In this document: piece after piece, positions 1-9,228 of the stretch
How positions within the stretch are numbered: the first letter of the stretch is position 1
Layout: every line of letters begins with the position of its first letter
Assembly: GCA_021783695.1 (NCBI GenBank)
Contig: JAJXTO010000011.1
Location: 1-64,000, forward strand
Length of the DNA: 64,000 bases
Direction of reading: 5' to 3'
From: Pseudomonadota bacterium
Lineage (GTDB): Bacteria > Pseudomonadota > Gammaproteobacteria > Burkholderiales > Burkholderiaceae_C
Translations under genes and position numbers: made by a program
Notes under the pieces: model-generated
What the model saw: the letters and a program-made list of their open reading frames with translations, nothing else
Databases searched by the model: none
Told to the model about the DNA's origin: nothing

Positions 1-622
1 CACAGTGACCGCCTCTCTCTTGAAGGCAATCACTGTAGAAACCCGACCGCAAAACGCACCCCGGCGGCGTGCGTCAACCGCTCACGATAGTTGTCGCTGA
101 GCGATCAAGATAATTGTCGGCCGCCAGTGTCACGACAAAATCCGCGCTCGCGGCTTGTGGTACACCGCCCCAGGTGATCGCAAACAAGGTTCCATCTGCG
201 CCGATGTATCCCTGCGCTGGAATGTCATGTGGGCAAGTGCTTGTGCTGCTTTGCACATCATCCGGCATTGAGCGGGCGACGATTTTTGCTGTTTTTGTCA
301 GATTCAGCGGTTGTGCAACGAAAAACTTGAGTGCGTGAGATTTTTCGCTGAAGCTGGCAACCTGGCCCAGGTGAAGGGTGCGGTCAAAGTCACGGCCGCG
401 CCGAGAACGACCCGGCGATTTTTCATGATGTGAACAGCCACCATGTGCAAGCGCCCGGACTGAGAGCGTCATGCCAGAAGAAACCCCTGGCATGACGCTG
501 CACTCATGGATTCGTACTGCATTGCAAAACTGACGTTTTGCTCAATCCACTCATGCTGATTTTCTTCTCAAATGCGGCGCTGCATCATCAGTTGATCCCA
601 TCACACGCCCAGCCCGGCATGT
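1..622. other. Left edge without a confident gene
   Basis: No recognised gene lies in this stretch. The best open frame is on the minus strand at 74-493 (139 codons). Its C-terminal half reads like ordinary protein, while its N-terminal half is His/Arg/Ser-rich and unlike a gene start. I see no good ribosome binding site, domain or signal peptide. It could be a decayed gene end or chance coding. The bases from about 494 to 622 lie just past the stop of the acetate transporter and show no clear terminator. Confidence 0.25.
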
Positions 623-1171
623 TCAGATTGGCAATACCGCGCGGCCCCAGGCCTCGTTGATGACTTCTGCGGCAGCCAGATAAAAGGCCAGCGCAGCAGT
701 CACCAATCCGAGATAGCCGCCAAATACCGTCAAACCGTTATTCCCGGTCAGAGCACCAGCGGCGAGCAGGAAGAAAGTCGGCGTCAGTGCGGTGAAAACC
801 AGCATCAGTGCACGCCCTTTTTTCCAGGTAGCAATCCACATATAGGTGGTAAATACACCCCAGAGCAGAAGAAACCAGCCAACAAACGGCCCTTGTACGC
901 CTTTTGCAAAAAAATCGACGAACAATGCAAAGCTCCACCAGAACGCACCATATCCACAGAAGGCCACAAACCCGAAACTATTGCCAACCCCGGCTTCCAT
1001 GATTCCGGCAACAAATTGCGCTGTTCCACCAAAGGCAAATGCCGCGGCCAACACCATGGGCACATCGGCTCCCGGAAACCAGCCAGCGTTCACCATGCTG
1101 AGGAGCCAGGTCGTCAGCGCAAATCCGGACAACCCCAGCGGGGCGGGGTTGATTGCTTTTTTTCCATCCAT
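623..1171 (-). CDS. satP: Acetate/succinate uptake transporter, GPR1/FUN34/YaaH family
   Basis: The protein is predicted to carry acetate (and possibly succinate) across the inner membrane with protons. It has 182 residues and about six hydrophobic segments. The family signature NPAPLGL lies near the N-terminus, just before the first membrane segment. The start at 1171 is chosen because a GAGGAG ribosome binding site sits seven bases upstream. The open frame extends 13 codons further upstream, but that extension is not hydrophobic and has no comparable binding site. The gene is divergent from the TauE/SafE exporter, with about 290 bases between them. Its substrate fits the acetyl-CoA-based polyhydroxybutyrate pathway encoded nearby, although no operon link exists. 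Family assignment is strong; the exact substrate is inferred. Confidence 0.88.
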   Translation of the reverse strand: MDGKKAINPAPLGLSGFALTTWLLSMVNAGWFPGADVPMVLAAAFAFGGTAQFVAGIMEAGVGNSFGFVAFCGYGAFWWSFALFVDFFAKGVQGPFVGWFLLLWGVFTTYMWIATWKKGRALMLVFTALTPTFFLLAAGALTGNNGLTVFGGYLGLVTAALAFYLAAAEVINEAWGRAVLPI

Positions 1172-1380
1172 TTCAGTCTCCTCGTTGTTTTCAGGGAATT
1201 CGACGCACACGTCATATGGGGCAGCTTCAGGAGCAGCCCGCGCGAAGCATCGACAATCCGCCTGACGGCTACCCTACATGTCACAGATCCACCGCATGAT
1301 TTACAGCTTGTCGCGTCAGCATCGCCTTGGCAGCGCATTACATCGCCTTGCCACAGTTCCGCACAAATCCTCACAGAACC

Positions 1381-1398
1381 TATAAGAGTGTTCTTATA
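1381..1398. promoter_or_regulatory. Inverted repeat TATAAGA-N4-TCTTATA upstream of the TauE/SafE gene
   Basis: Two perfect 7-base arms flank the four bases GTGT. The repeat lies 64-81 bases upstream of the chosen exporter start, inside the divergent satP/tauE intergenic region. AT-rich dyads of this kind are typical operators for small winged-helix repressors (ArsR/BigR type), which in other bacteria control sulfite exporters. No such regulator gene is visible next door, so the binding protein is unknown. Confidence 0.5.
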
Positions 1399-1410
1399 TG
1401 CTTGCGTCAG

Positions 1411-1425
1411 GGTGTTCGGAACACC
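1411..1425. promoter_or_regulatory. Perfect 15-base palindrome GGTGTTCGGAACACC
   Basis: Seven-base arms GGTGTTC and GAACACC surround a single G. The site lies 37-51 bases upstream of the exporter start and 12 bases downstream of the AT-rich dyad. It could be a second operator or a short mRNA hairpin in the leader. There is no T-run after it, so it is not a typical terminator. Confidence 0.45.
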
Positions 1426-1461
1426 TTGTATTCAGCATTTTGGACTCCTTTCCATGCCGCC

Positions 1462-2268
1462 ATGCTTGCAGACCTGACCCAGACCCAACATATCCTGTCC
1501 GTCGTTTCCGGCGTGGCAGTCGGTTTCACACTCGGCCTTATCGGCGGCGGCGGCTCCATTCTTGCCGTGCCATTGCTGCTGTATCTGGTGGGTTATCCCA
1601 ACCCGCATGTCGTGATCGGCACCACCGCGCTGGCAGTCTCGGTCAACGCCTATATCAATCTGATCCCGCATGCCCGCGCTGGCAATGTGCGCTGGAAAGA
1701 AGCCGTCATTTTCGCCATCATGGGCGCAATCGCCGCTTACATCGGATCGTCTTTGGGCAAGGTTGTCGACGGTAAAAAACTGCTGTTCCTGTTCGCCATT
1801 CTGATGTTGGTGATTGCCACCCTCATGGCACGGCCGAAGAAGGCCAAGCCAGGCGATATCGCAGGGCATCCGGGGCAGTTCTCGATGTGGAAGTTGCTCT
1901 TGTCAGCAGGCATCGTTGGCATGCTCTCCGGGTTTTTCGGCATCGGCGGCGGCTTTCTCATCGTTCCCGGTCTGGTATTCGCCACAGGCATGCCGATGCT
2001 GGCGGCGATTGGGTCTTCTCTGTTTTCGGTCGGCACCTTTGGCTTGACGACTGCTGTGAATTACGCCAGCTCCGGTCTGCTGGACTGGACGGTTGCCGGC
2101 CTCTATATCGCAGGGGGCATCGTCGGCGGCGTGGTCGGCGCGCGGCTGGCGACACACCTTGGCAAAGGCAGCAAAGGCACGCTGAACATGATCTTTGCCG
2201 CCTTGGTGGCCGTTGTGGCGGTGTACATGATCTATAAGAACATGTCGGCCTTCGGCTTCTCACTATAA
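1462..2268 (+). CDS. TauE/SafE-family sulfite/sulfonate exporter
   Basis: This is a membrane permease of 268 residues with two homologous halves. A Gly-rich segment with four consecutive glycines sits near residue 27, and a second Gly-rich motif (FFGIGGGF) starts the second half. That is the usual TauE/SafE pattern of about eight membrane helices. Family members export sulfite, sulfoacetate or other sulfur oxyanions. The start at 1462 is chosen because the longer frame (from 1327) runs over the two upstream palindromes and encodes no membrane segment; the binding site is weak. A sulfite dehydrogenase is encoded at 27952-32678, so sulfite removal is a plausible role, but the substrate is not shown by the sequence. 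Confidence 0.85.
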   Translation: MLADLTQTQHILSVVSGVAVGFTLGLIGGGGSILAVPLLLYLVGYPNPHVVIGTTALAVSVNAYINLIPHARAGNVRWKEAVIFAIMGAIAAYIGSSLGKVVDGKKLLFLFAILMLVIATLMARPKKAKPGDIAGHPGQFSMWKLLLSAGIVGMLSGFFGIGGGFLIVPGLVFATGMPMLAAIGSSLFSVGTFGLTTAVNYASSGLLDWTVAGLYIAGGIVGGVVGARLATHLGKGSKGTLNMIFAALVAVVAVYMIYKNMSAFGFSL

Positions 2269-2394
2269 ACGCGGGCGACCAAGCACTGAACGGCCGAGTT
2301 GACACAGCGCAACCCACAAACCCGAGTTGGCGGCCCGGCCTGAACCTCGCCATCCAAATCTGTTCTGATGTTGCATTCGCTTACAGGAGCCATC

Positions 2395-2880
2395 ATGCAA
2401 CGACGAACCTTTGTTTTCTCTGCCGCGATTGCTGCATTGGCTTGGCCCGCGCTGGCCATTGCTTCGCCGCTCACCGTGGGCGACACCTTACCGCAATTGC
2501 AGTTTGAAAATCAGCACGGCAAGACGGAGGCTTTTCCTGGTGCGGGGACCCGGGTCGTGTTGTTCGCCATTGAGAAGGCGCCGTCAGACGAGGTCAACAC
2601 ATTCCTGACCCACCTCGGGGTGGAGGGCATGCACAAGGAAGGTATTGTGTTTCTGGCCGATATCAGCGGCATGCCCGGGTTCGTGACGCAGACCTTCGCC
2701 TTGCCGAAAATGCGCAAGCGTCCTTACTCCATCCTGCTGGCCAACAAGCCGGAACAGGCCGTGTTCATGCCGCATGAAAAGGATGCGGTGACAGTGATGC
2801 AAGTCGATCAGGGCAAGATCACGCACATTGCTTTTGCGCGCGACGCGGCTGCCATCAAAACTGCGGTCGGCCAGCGCTGA
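2395..2880 (+). CDS. Periplasmic thioredoxin-fold protein without CxxC
   Basis: The 161-residue product starts with a clear signal peptide (a basic QRR stretch, a hydrophobic core and an ALA-type cleavage region near residue 20-24). The rest resembles the redoxin/YtfJ-like fold: a GDTLPQL opening, a hydrophobic strand near residue 55 and a late segment ending in a helix. No CxxC or peroxidatic Cys is visible, so it is unlikely to be a classical thiol oxidoreductase. The start at 2395 is preceded by AGGAG six bases away; an upstream in-frame start at 2368 would spoil the signal peptide. Its TGA stop abuts the stop of the convergent rimO with no spacer. The function is unknown. Confidence 0.6.
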   Translation: MQRRTFVFSAAIAALAWPALAIASPLTVGDTLPQLQFENQHGKTEAFPGAGTRVVLFAIEKAPSDEVNTFLTHLGVEGMHKEGIVFLADISGMPGFVTQTFALPKMRKRPYSILLANKPEQAVFMPHEKDAVTVMQVDQGKITHIAFARDAAAIKTAVGQR

Positions 2881-4281
2881 TCAGACCAGTTCACCGATCA
2901 GATCATGTCCGTCGGTGCGGACGATGCGAACACGCACGAATTGCCCGGCGCTTTGGGCCAGACGCATTTTCTGTGAGGCTTTTTCTGGCGGCAGCACATG
3001 CACCTTGCCGTCGATTTCTGGCGCGTCGGCGTAGCTGCGGCCCACGGCGCCCTCGCGGCTGGCGTGGTCGAGCAACACACGCATCACCTGCCCCACCCGC
3101 TTTTGCAATTTGCGGGTGGACACTTCTTCTGCCACAGCCATGAAGCGGGCGCGGCGCTCCTCGCGCAGCGCCTCGGGCACCGGGTTTGGCAATGCGTTTG
3201 CGGCTGCGCCTTCCACCGGGGAGTAGGCAAAGCAGCCGACGCGGTCGAGCTCGGCTTCCTGAATGAAATCGAGCAGGGCTTGAAATTCCTCCTCGGTTTC
3301 GCCCGGAAAACCGGCGATGAAGGTCGAACGCACGACCAATTCCGGGCAGATTTCGCGCCAGCGGGCGATGCGCTCCAGATTGCGTTCGCCACTGGCCGGG
3401 CGCTTCATGCGTTTGAGCACATCCGGATGAGCGTGCTGCAGCGGCACGTCCAGATAGGGCAGGATGCGAGCCTGCGCCATCAGCGGCAACACCTCGTCAA
3501 CATGCGGATAGGGATAGACGTAATGCAGCCGTACCCAGGCGTCATGTTCTGCAGCCAGTGTGCCCAGCGCCGTCACCAGCTCGGTCATCCGGGTGCGGAT
3601 GGGGCGGCCGTCCCAGAAACCGGTGCGGTATTTCACGTCCACGCCGTAAGCCGAGGTGTCCTGGCTGACCACGAGTAATTCTTTCACCCCTGAGGCAAAC
3701 AACGCACGGGCTTCGTTCAGCACGTCGCCAATCGGGCGAGAGACCAGATCACCGCGCATCGCCGGGATGATGCAGAAAGTGCAACGATGGTTGCAGCCCT
3801 CGCTGATCTTGAGATAGGCGTAATGCTTCGGAGTGAGTTTGATGCCTGCGGGAGGCACCAGATCGACGAACGGATCGTGCGGCTTGGGCAGAGCCGCATG
3901 GACGTGATGCAGCACTTCGTCGGTGGCATGCGGGCCAGTGACGGCCAACACCTTGGGATGCACTTCGCGCACCAGATTATTGCCAGTGGCCGCGTCACTG
4001 CGCGCGCCCAGACAGCCGGTCACAATGACCTTGCCATTCTCGGCCAACGCCTCGCCGATGGCGTCCAGGCTTTCCTGCACGGCCGCATCGATGAAGCCAC
4101 AGGTGTTCACGATCACCAGATCGGCACCGGCGTAGCTCTTGGAGGTGTCATAACCCTGCGCCCGCAGTTCGGTGAGGATGCGTTCGGAATCGACCAGCGC
4201 CTTCGGACAACCCAGTGAGACAAACCCGATTTTTGGTGCAGCCGCCGTAGCGCCGTGAGAAGGAGTCAGTTGTTGTTCCAT
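2881..4281 (-). CDS. rimO: Ribosomal protein uS12 methylthiotransferase RimO
   Basis: The product adds a methylthio group to the conserved Asp of ribosomal protein uS12, using radical SAM chemistry and two iron-sulfur clusters. It has 466 residues, close to family length. The N-terminal domain carries the three cluster cysteines C25, C61 and C90. The radical-SAM motif CxxxCxxC is at C163, C167 and C170. The C-terminal part is a TRAM domain. N-terminal motifs such as [12 protein letters not shown] separate RimO from the tRNA-modifying MiaB. The gene converges with the periplasmic thioredoxin-fold gene, and the two stops form TGATCA with no intergenic base. The next gene on the same strand is phaR, upstream at 4878. 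Confidence 0.95.
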   Translation of the reverse strand: MEQQLTPSHGATAAAPKIGFVSLGCPKALVDSERILTELRAQGYDTSKSYAGADLVIVNTCGFIDAAVQESLDAIGEALAENGKVIVTGCLGARSDAATGNNLVREVHPKVLAVTGPHATDEVLHHVHAALPKPHDPFVDLVPPAGIKLTPKHYAYLKISEGCNHRCTFCIIPAMRGDLVSRPIGDVLNEARALFASGVKELLVVSQDTSAYGVDVKYRTGFWDGRPIRTRMTELVTALGTLAAEHDAWVRLHYVYPYPHVDEVLPLMAQARILPYLDVPLQHAHPDVLKRMKRPASGERNLERIARWREICPELVVRSTFIAGFPGETEEEFQALLDFIQEAELDRVGCFAYSPVEGAAANALPNPVPEALREERRARFMAVAEEVSTRKLQKRVGQVMRVLLDHASREGAVGRSYADAPEIDGKVHVLPPEKASQKMRLAQSAGQFVRVRIVRTDGHDLIGELV

Positions 4282-4335
4282 CCTCCAATTGTCGCTGAAG
4301 GACAGGCGATGCGTTTCGCGCGGGCGCGCCGACCG

Positions 4336-4878
4336 TTATCTTTTCTCAGGCGGCTTGAACGCGCCGAGCATCTGCTTGGCCTGCTCCTGCATCTGTTCCT
4401 GCATCTGCATGTAGAGGTTCTTGCTCTGCTCGAGATAATTTCCCATCATGTTTTGCAGCATGGGGCTTTGCACGCTGAGGAACTGCGTCCAGGCCTCCGG
4501 ATTGAGCGCCGCGTTGTCATACATCCCGCGCGACTGGTCGGACAGCTTGTTCTGGATATCGATGAAAGCCTGCACATTTTTTTCCAGATAACTTCCCATC
4601 ATGCCCTGCATGGCGTGGCCATAAAAGCGGATGATCTGTTCGAGCATCACCGCGCTGAACATGGGCACGCCGCCACTCTCCTCCTCGAGAATGATCTGCA
4701 GCAGGATGCTGCGGGTGAGATCTTCGCCAGTCTTGGCGTCCTGCACCACGAAATGCGCCCCGTCCAGGACGAGTTGCTTGACATCGCTCAGGGTGATGTA
4801 GGCGCTGGCCTCGCTGTCGTAAAGGCGGCGGTTCGGATATTTTTTGATGATGCGCTGCAAAGAATCGGGCTTGGGCAT
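4336..4878 (-). CDS. phaR: Polyhydroxyalkanoate synthesis repressor PhaR
   Basis: PhaR binds DNA and polyhydroxybutyrate granules and represses phasin genes, and its own gene, until polymer is present. The 180-residue product has the typical N-terminal DNA-binding domain (KKYPNRRLYD near residues 12-21, then a YITL segment), followed by two copies of the PHB-accumulation regulatory module. The C-terminal third is a Gln/Met-rich amphipathic helix. The gene lies about 100 bases downstream of phaB on the same strand, the usual phaC-phaA-phaB-phaR order of Burkholderiales. No phasin gene is visible in the window. Confidence 0.95.
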   Translation of the reverse strand: MPKPDSLQRIIKKYPNRRLYDSEASAYITLSDVKQLVLDGAHFVVQDAKTGEDLTRSILLQIILEEESGGVPMFSAVMLEQIIRFYGHAMQGMMGSYLEKNVQAFIDIQNKLSDQSRGMYDNAALNPEAWTQFLSVQSPMLQNMMGNYLEQSKNLYMQMQEQMQEQAKQMLGAFKPPEKR

Positions 4879-4979
4879 GAGGAGGCGATCAGATCAGGAG
4901 AAATAGGTGCGGGCAGGATTCTTCTCACGATTGAACCATAACCCTCGGCCAAGACCACTGAGACTTCCCCTCACGCCCA

Positions 4980-5720
4980 TCAGCTCATATGCAGCCCGCC
5001 ATTGCATGAGAACTCGGCGCCCGTGGTGAATCCGGCATCTTCGCTAGCGAGCCAGACGACGATGGAGGCGATTTCCTCCGGTGTACCCAAGCGCTTGACC
5101 GGGATGGAGGAAATGATCTTGTCGAGCACATCCTGCCGGATGGACTTGACCATATCTGTCAGGATGTAGCCGGGCGAGACGGTATTGACCGTCACGCCCT
5201 TTGACGCCACCTCCAGCGCCAGCGACATGGAGAAGCCATGCATCCCAGCCTTGGCCGCGGCGTAGTTGGTCTGGCCGAACTGACCCTTCTCCCCGTTGAC
5301 CGACGCGATATTGATGATGCGCCCCCAGCCGCGCTCCGTCATGCCTTCGATCACCTGCTTGGTGACGTTGAACATGGAGTACAGATTGGTGCGCAGCACC
5401 AGATCCCAGTCCTCGTAGCTCATTTTGCGCAGTACGGCGTCGCGTGTGATGCCGGCGTTGTTCACCAGAATGTCCACCTGCCCATGCTCGGCAAACACCT
5501 TCTGGAAAGCGGCCTTGGTCGACTCCCAGTCCGCCACATTGCCTTCGGATGCATAGACGTCAAAGCCCTGCGAGCGCATGGTTTCCAGCCAACTGTCCTT
5601 CCGGCTGGAATTGGGGCCGCAACCGGCGATGACCTTGTGGCCCGCCTCACACAACCGCTTGCAGATGCCCGTGCCGATGCCGCCCATACCGCCCGTGACA
5701 TAAGCCACCTTTTTGCTCAT
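4980..5720 (-). CDS. phaB: NADPH-dependent acetoacetyl-CoA reductase
   Basis: The enzyme reduces acetoacetyl-CoA to (R)-3-hydroxybutyryl-CoA, the monomer for PHB. It is a 246-residue classical short-chain dehydrogenase. The cofactor-binding GGMGGIGTG motif is near residue 10, NNAG near 87, and catalytic S140, Y153 and K157 are in place (YAAAK). A strong ribosome binding site (AGAGGAG) lies about six bases before the start. It follows phaA by 48 bases and is probably co-transcribed with phaC and phaA. Confidence 0.96.
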   Translation of the reverse strand: MSKKVAYVTGGMGGIGTGICKRLCEAGHKVIAGCGPNSSRKDSWLETMRSQGFDVYASEGNVADWESTKAAFQKVFAEHGQVDILVNNAGITRDAVLRKMSYEDWDLVLRTNLYSMFNVTKQVIEGMTERGWGRIINIASVNGEKGQFGQTNYAAAKAGMHGFSMSLALEVASKGVTVNTVSPGYILTDMVKSIRQDVLDKIISSIPVKRLGTPEEIASIVVWLASEDAGFTTGAEFSCNGGLHMS

Positions 5721-5768
5721 CGCGTTCTCCTCTTTTGGTTTGAATGTTGTTCCGCTTCGCCTTCAAGC

Positions 5769-6947
5769 TCAGCGCTCCAGCGCCATCGCCACGCCCATGC
5801 CGCCGCCGATGCACAGCGAGGCCAGGCCTTTTTTCGCATCGCGCTTTTGCATTTCGTGCAACAGGGTGACCAGAATGCGGCAGCCGCTGGCGCCGATGGG
5901 GTGGCCGATGGCGATGGCGCCGCCGTTGACATTGACCTTGGCCGTATCCCAGCCCATTTGCTGGTTGACTGCGATGGCCTGCGCCGCAAAGGCCTCGTTG
6001 ATTTCCATCAGATCGAGGTCTTGCGGCGTCCAGCCCGCGCGCGACAGGCAACGGGTGGACGACGGCACCGGGCCCATGCCCATATAGGCCGGATCGAGCC
6101 CGGCGTTGGCGTAGGCGCGAATGGTCGCCAATGGCGTCAGGCCCAGTTCGGCAGCGCGTCTGGCCGACATGACCACCACCGCAGCCGCACCATCGTTCAA
6201 CCCGGAGGCGTTGCCGGCGGTCACGGTTCCGGCCTTGTCGAACGCCGGGCGCAATCCGCCCAGGCTTTCCGCGGTCACGCCGTGGCGCACGAATTCGTCA
6301 GTGGCGAAGGCCACCGGATCGCCCTTTTTCTGCGGCAGCATCACCGGCACGATTTCCTCATGGAAGCGCCCGGCCTTTTGCGCCGCCTCGGCCTTGTTTT
6401 GGCTCGCTGCAGCAAACGCATCCTGCATTTCGCGGGTGACGCCGTATTTTTTCGCCACGTTTTCCGCTGTAGTACCCATGTGGTACTGGTTGAACGCATC
6501 CCACAGGCCATCAACGATCATGGTGTCGATCAGCTTCCAGTCGCCCATGCGCTGACCGTCGCGCGAATTCGGCAGCACATGCGGCGAGGCGCTCATGTTC
6601 TCCTGTCCCCCGGCCACCACGATGTCGGCATCGCCGTCGCGGATCGCCTGCGCGGCGAGCATCACCGATTTCAGTCCGGATCCGCACACTTTGTTGATGG
6701 TCATCGCGGGCACCATCTCGGGCAGACCCGCCTTGATGCTGGCCTGGCGCGCGCCGTTCTGTCCGATACCCGCCTGCAGAACCTGCCCAAAGATGACCTC
6801 GGACACCTGCGCCGGATCGAGCCTGGCCCGCGCCACGGCTTCCTTGATGACCAGAGCACCCAGATCGACCGCCGGCACCTTGGAGAGCGCGCCGCCGAAC
6901 TTTCCAACCGCGGTACGCACGGCGGAGACAATGACGATGTCATTCAT
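5769..6947 (-). CDS. phaA: Acetyl-CoA acetyltransferase (beta-ketothiolase)
   Basis: This thiolase condenses two acetyl-CoA into acetoacetyl-CoA, the first step of PHB synthesis. The 392 residues match the biosynthetic thiolase length. The nucleophile C88 lies in the VCGSGLK motif; H349 (GHPIGASG) and C379 (CIGGGMG) complete the active site. The position between phaC (34 bases upstream) and phaB supports the biosynthetic role over fatty-acid degradation. No anomaly is seen. Confidence 0.96.
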   Translation of the reverse strand: MNDIVIVSAVRTAVGKFGGALSKVPAVDLGALVIKEAVARARLDPAQVSEVIFGQVLQAGIGQNGARQASIKAGLPEMVPAMTINKVCGSGLKSVMLAAQAIRDGDADIVVAGGQENMSASPHVLPNSRDGQRMGDWKLIDTMIVDGLWDAFNQYHMGTTAENVAKKYGVTREMQDAFAAASQNKAEAAQKAGRFHEEIVPVMLPQKKGDPVAFATDEFVRHGVTAESLGGLRPAFDKAGTVTAGNASGLNDGAAAVVVMSARRAAELGLTPLATIRAYANAGLDPAYMGMGPVPSSTRCLSRAGWTPQDLDLMEINEAFAAQAIAVNQQMGWDTAKVNVNGGAIAIGHPIGASGCRILVTLLHEMQKRDAKKGLASLCIGGGMGVAMALER

Positions 6948-6981
6948 GATGCGAATCTTTCATTGATGAGAGCAGAAAATT

Positions 6982-8727
6982 TCAGGCGCGCACCTTGACG
7001 TAGCGTCCGGGCGCGGGTTCGATGGGTTTGTGGCGTGCGTTGCCGGGCTTTTTGGGTGCGGCAATCTCCGGCCCGGCCTGTTGCGCCAGCCACGCGGCCC
7101 AGTCGGTCCACCAGCTTCCCGGATGTTCGGTCGCGGCATCGAACCAGTCCTGGGCGCTGCGCGGGAGTTTGCGCTGCCCTGCGGGGGCGACCCAGTGGCT
7201 GCGCTTGTTGCGCTTTGCCGGATTGATGACACCGGCGATATGCCCGGAGGCGCCCAGCACGAAGCGCATCGGGCCGCCGAGGATCTGGGTGGTTTCATAC
7301 GCGGTTTTCCACGGCACGATGTGGTCTTCGCGCGAGGCATAGACATAGGTCGGCAGCTTGACCGCCGACAGATCGAGCGGCACACCGGCGACCGTCAGCG
7401 CACCGGGCTGGCGCATGCGGTTTTCCAGGTAGGTGTTGCGCAGATACCAGGCAAACAGCGGCCCGGGCAGATTGGTCGAATCGGAATTCCAGTACAGCAG
7501 ATCGAACGGCGGCGGCGTTTCGCCCTTCAGGTAATTGCCCACGACATAGTTCCACACCAGATCGTTGGGCCGCAGACTGGAAAAAGCCGAGGCCAGTTCG
7601 CGCCCGGTCATCAGACCGCCTTGCCCCAGCGCGGCCTCGCGCAGCGCGACCGAAGTTTCATCGACATACACGCTCAAAATACCGGTGTCGCTGAAATCGA
7701 CCATCGTCGTCAGCAGGGTGGCGCTGTGGGCAAACTGCTGGCCGCGCGCCTGCAGCACGGCCAGCGCATTGGCCAGCAGAGTGCCGCCGACGCAAAAGCC
7801 CAGGGTGTTGATGCTGCCGTCGCTGCGGCGCGCCGCGATGTCGCGCACGACCTCCATGGCGCGGATGACGCCGTCCTGCACATAGTCGTCCCAGGTCAGG
7901 TGGCCCATGCTGGCATCCGGGTTGCGCCATGAGATGACAAAGGTGCGATGCCCCTGCTCCACGGCAAACCGCACCAGCGAGTTGTCAGGCTGCAGGTCGA
8001 GGATGTAGTACTTGTTGATCGATGGCGGCACGAACAGCAGGGGCCGCGCATGGATGCGCGCCGTCAGCGGGGTGTATTCGATGAGCTGAAACAGCGCGTT
8101 TTCGTACACCACCTGCCCTGCCGTGGTGGCCACGTTGCGCCCCACCTCGAAGACCGATTCGTCGGTCTGCGTCATGCGGCCCTGCTTCAGATCCTTCAGC
8201 CAGTTCTCCACCCCGGCGCGCAGGCTCCCGCCCTGCGTCTGCACCGCCTTGTTCAGGGCCTCGGGGTTGAGCGGCAAAAAATTGGACGGCGCGGCGGCGT
8301 CCACCCACTGCTGGACCGCAAAGCGCAGTTTTTGCCGCGTGGACTCATCGGCCTGCACACTGTCGGCCAGATCGAACAAGGCGCGGGCGCCCAGCAGATA
8401 CAGCGCAGCCGTGTAGCTGGAGATGCGATTCTCGCCCCAGGCGCCGCCAGAAAAGCGTCGATCATCGCTGGCGAGCGCGGCAGGATTTGATGAATCCGGC
8501 GATAACAAGGTGCTCCAGATCTGGCGGAACTCACCGAGATAGCGCTGTTGCAGTTGCTGCAGACGCTCCGGGTCGACCTGGATGCCAGGCAGGCCCGGCG
8601 CGGTCGAGCCGCTGTTCACCCCGCGCAGCATGGACGCCCAGGCCTGGGACACATCCGGCCAGCGGTTGGCCTGCGCGCCAGAAAAAAACGCGGATGCGGC
8701 CGGATGTGTCGAGTTGGCTTGATCCAT
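6982..8727 (-). CDS. phaC: Class I poly(3-hydroxyalkanoate) synthase
   Basis: PhaC polymerises 3-hydroxybutyryl-CoA on the granule surface. The 581 residues and the lack of a PhaE partner indicate class I. The lipase-like box is G-F-C-V-G with nucleophile C312; D468 and H496 complete the triad. The N-terminal region (about 1-190) is the usual variable class I domain followed by an alpha/beta-hydrolase core. It is the promoter-proximal gene of phaC-phaA-phaB and has a 500-base upstream region shared with the divergent signalling cluster. Confidence 0.96.
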   Translation of the reverse strand: MDQANSTHPAASAFFSGAQANRWPDVSQAWASMLRGVNSGSTAPGLPGIQVDPERLQQLQQRYLGEFRQIWSTLLSPDSSNPAALASDDRRFSGGAWGENRISSYTAALYLLGARALFDLADSVQADESTRQKLRFAVQQWVDAAAPSNFLPLNPEALNKAVQTQGGSLRAGVENWLKDLKQGRMTQTDESVFEVGRNVATTAGQVVYENALFQLIEYTPLTARIHARPLLFVPPSINKYYILDLQPDNSLVRFAVEQGHRTFVISWRNPDASMGHLTWDDYVQDGVIRAMEVVRDIAARRSDGSINTLGFCVGGTLLANALAVLQARGQQFAHSATLLTTMVDFSDTGILSVYVDETSVALREAALGQGGLMTGRELASAFSSLRPNDLVWNYVVGNYLKGETPPPFDLLYWNSDSTNLPGPLFAWYLRNTYLENRMRQPGALTVAGVPLDLSAVKLPTYVYASREDHIVPWKTAYETTQILGGPMRFVLGASGHIAGVINPAKRNKRSHWVAPAGQRKLPRSAQDWFDAATEHPGSWWTDWAAWLAQQAGPEIAAPKKPGNARHKPIEPAPGRYVKVRA

Positions 8728-9228
8728 GGAAAGGTAGCGCGGGAAAGACGGCTGAAGGGGTCGCTGAGGGTTTCGACCTGCGCCTGCGGCAACGGGTCAC
8801 GGCATTCTTGAGCACGGACGTGACGGTGTCAACCGGACGACAAAGACGGTTGAACCGCAAAGCCTGCGAGCCGTGCAACTCCAAACTGCAAGATGGCCTT
8901 GTCGTGTCAAAAACACGAGACCACCCGCATCGATCCACACGCATGCCGATCAATCGCGCATATTTTGCGGCACACAACAAATATGTTGACTCAAATCAAA
9001 AAACATTTGATTCAATAAGGCTAGCGGATTATTTTGTGCTTTGCTTTGAGACGTGATAAAAGTCACAAAATATTGCTTTCTTGCACTCCAGTGAACAGGG
9101 GGTGGAAATTTTTTATTTCTACTTCTTTACGATGCGCCCTCGGGATTGCAAAAGGCAATTTACAGAGATTCGGCCGATCTATCGAGCCGCTCGAAAAACA
9201 CACGGCAAAGACGGATCTGGAGCATGCA
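8728..9228. promoter_or_regulatory. Divergent intergenic region between phaC and the signalling cluster
   Basis: No gene is supported in these 501 bases. The half nearest phaC is GC-rich and contains a TTGACA on the minus strand at 8905-8910, a possible -35 box without a convincing -10. The half nearest the CZB gene is distinctly AT-rich. It holds a TCAAAT-N8-ATTTGA dyad (8991-9010) and the CRP-like palindrome listed separately. It probably carries promoters for both directions, but no single start site can be fixed by eye. Confidence 0.5.
9052..9067. promoter_or_regulatory. CRP/FNR-family-like palindrome CGTGA-N6-TCACA
   Basis: The site matches the TGTGA-N6-TCACA consensus of the CRP/Vfr group at nine of ten arm positions. 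It lies about 160 bases upstream of the first gene of the signalling cluster, in AT-rich sequence. In related bacteria, CRP-family proteins can respond to cAMP or cyclic-di-GMP, which would suit the genes downstream. Binding is inferred only. Confidence 0.4.

Noticed and set aside
5238-6998. Plus-strand open frame of 586 codons opposite phaB and phaA.
   Set aside because: His/Arg-rich protein without domains, entirely antisense to two canonical enzymes.
8531-8980. 149-codon minus-strand frame just upstream of phaC.
   Set aside because: It overlaps the phaC N-terminus in another frame and has no recognisable domain; the region is better read as a promoter.
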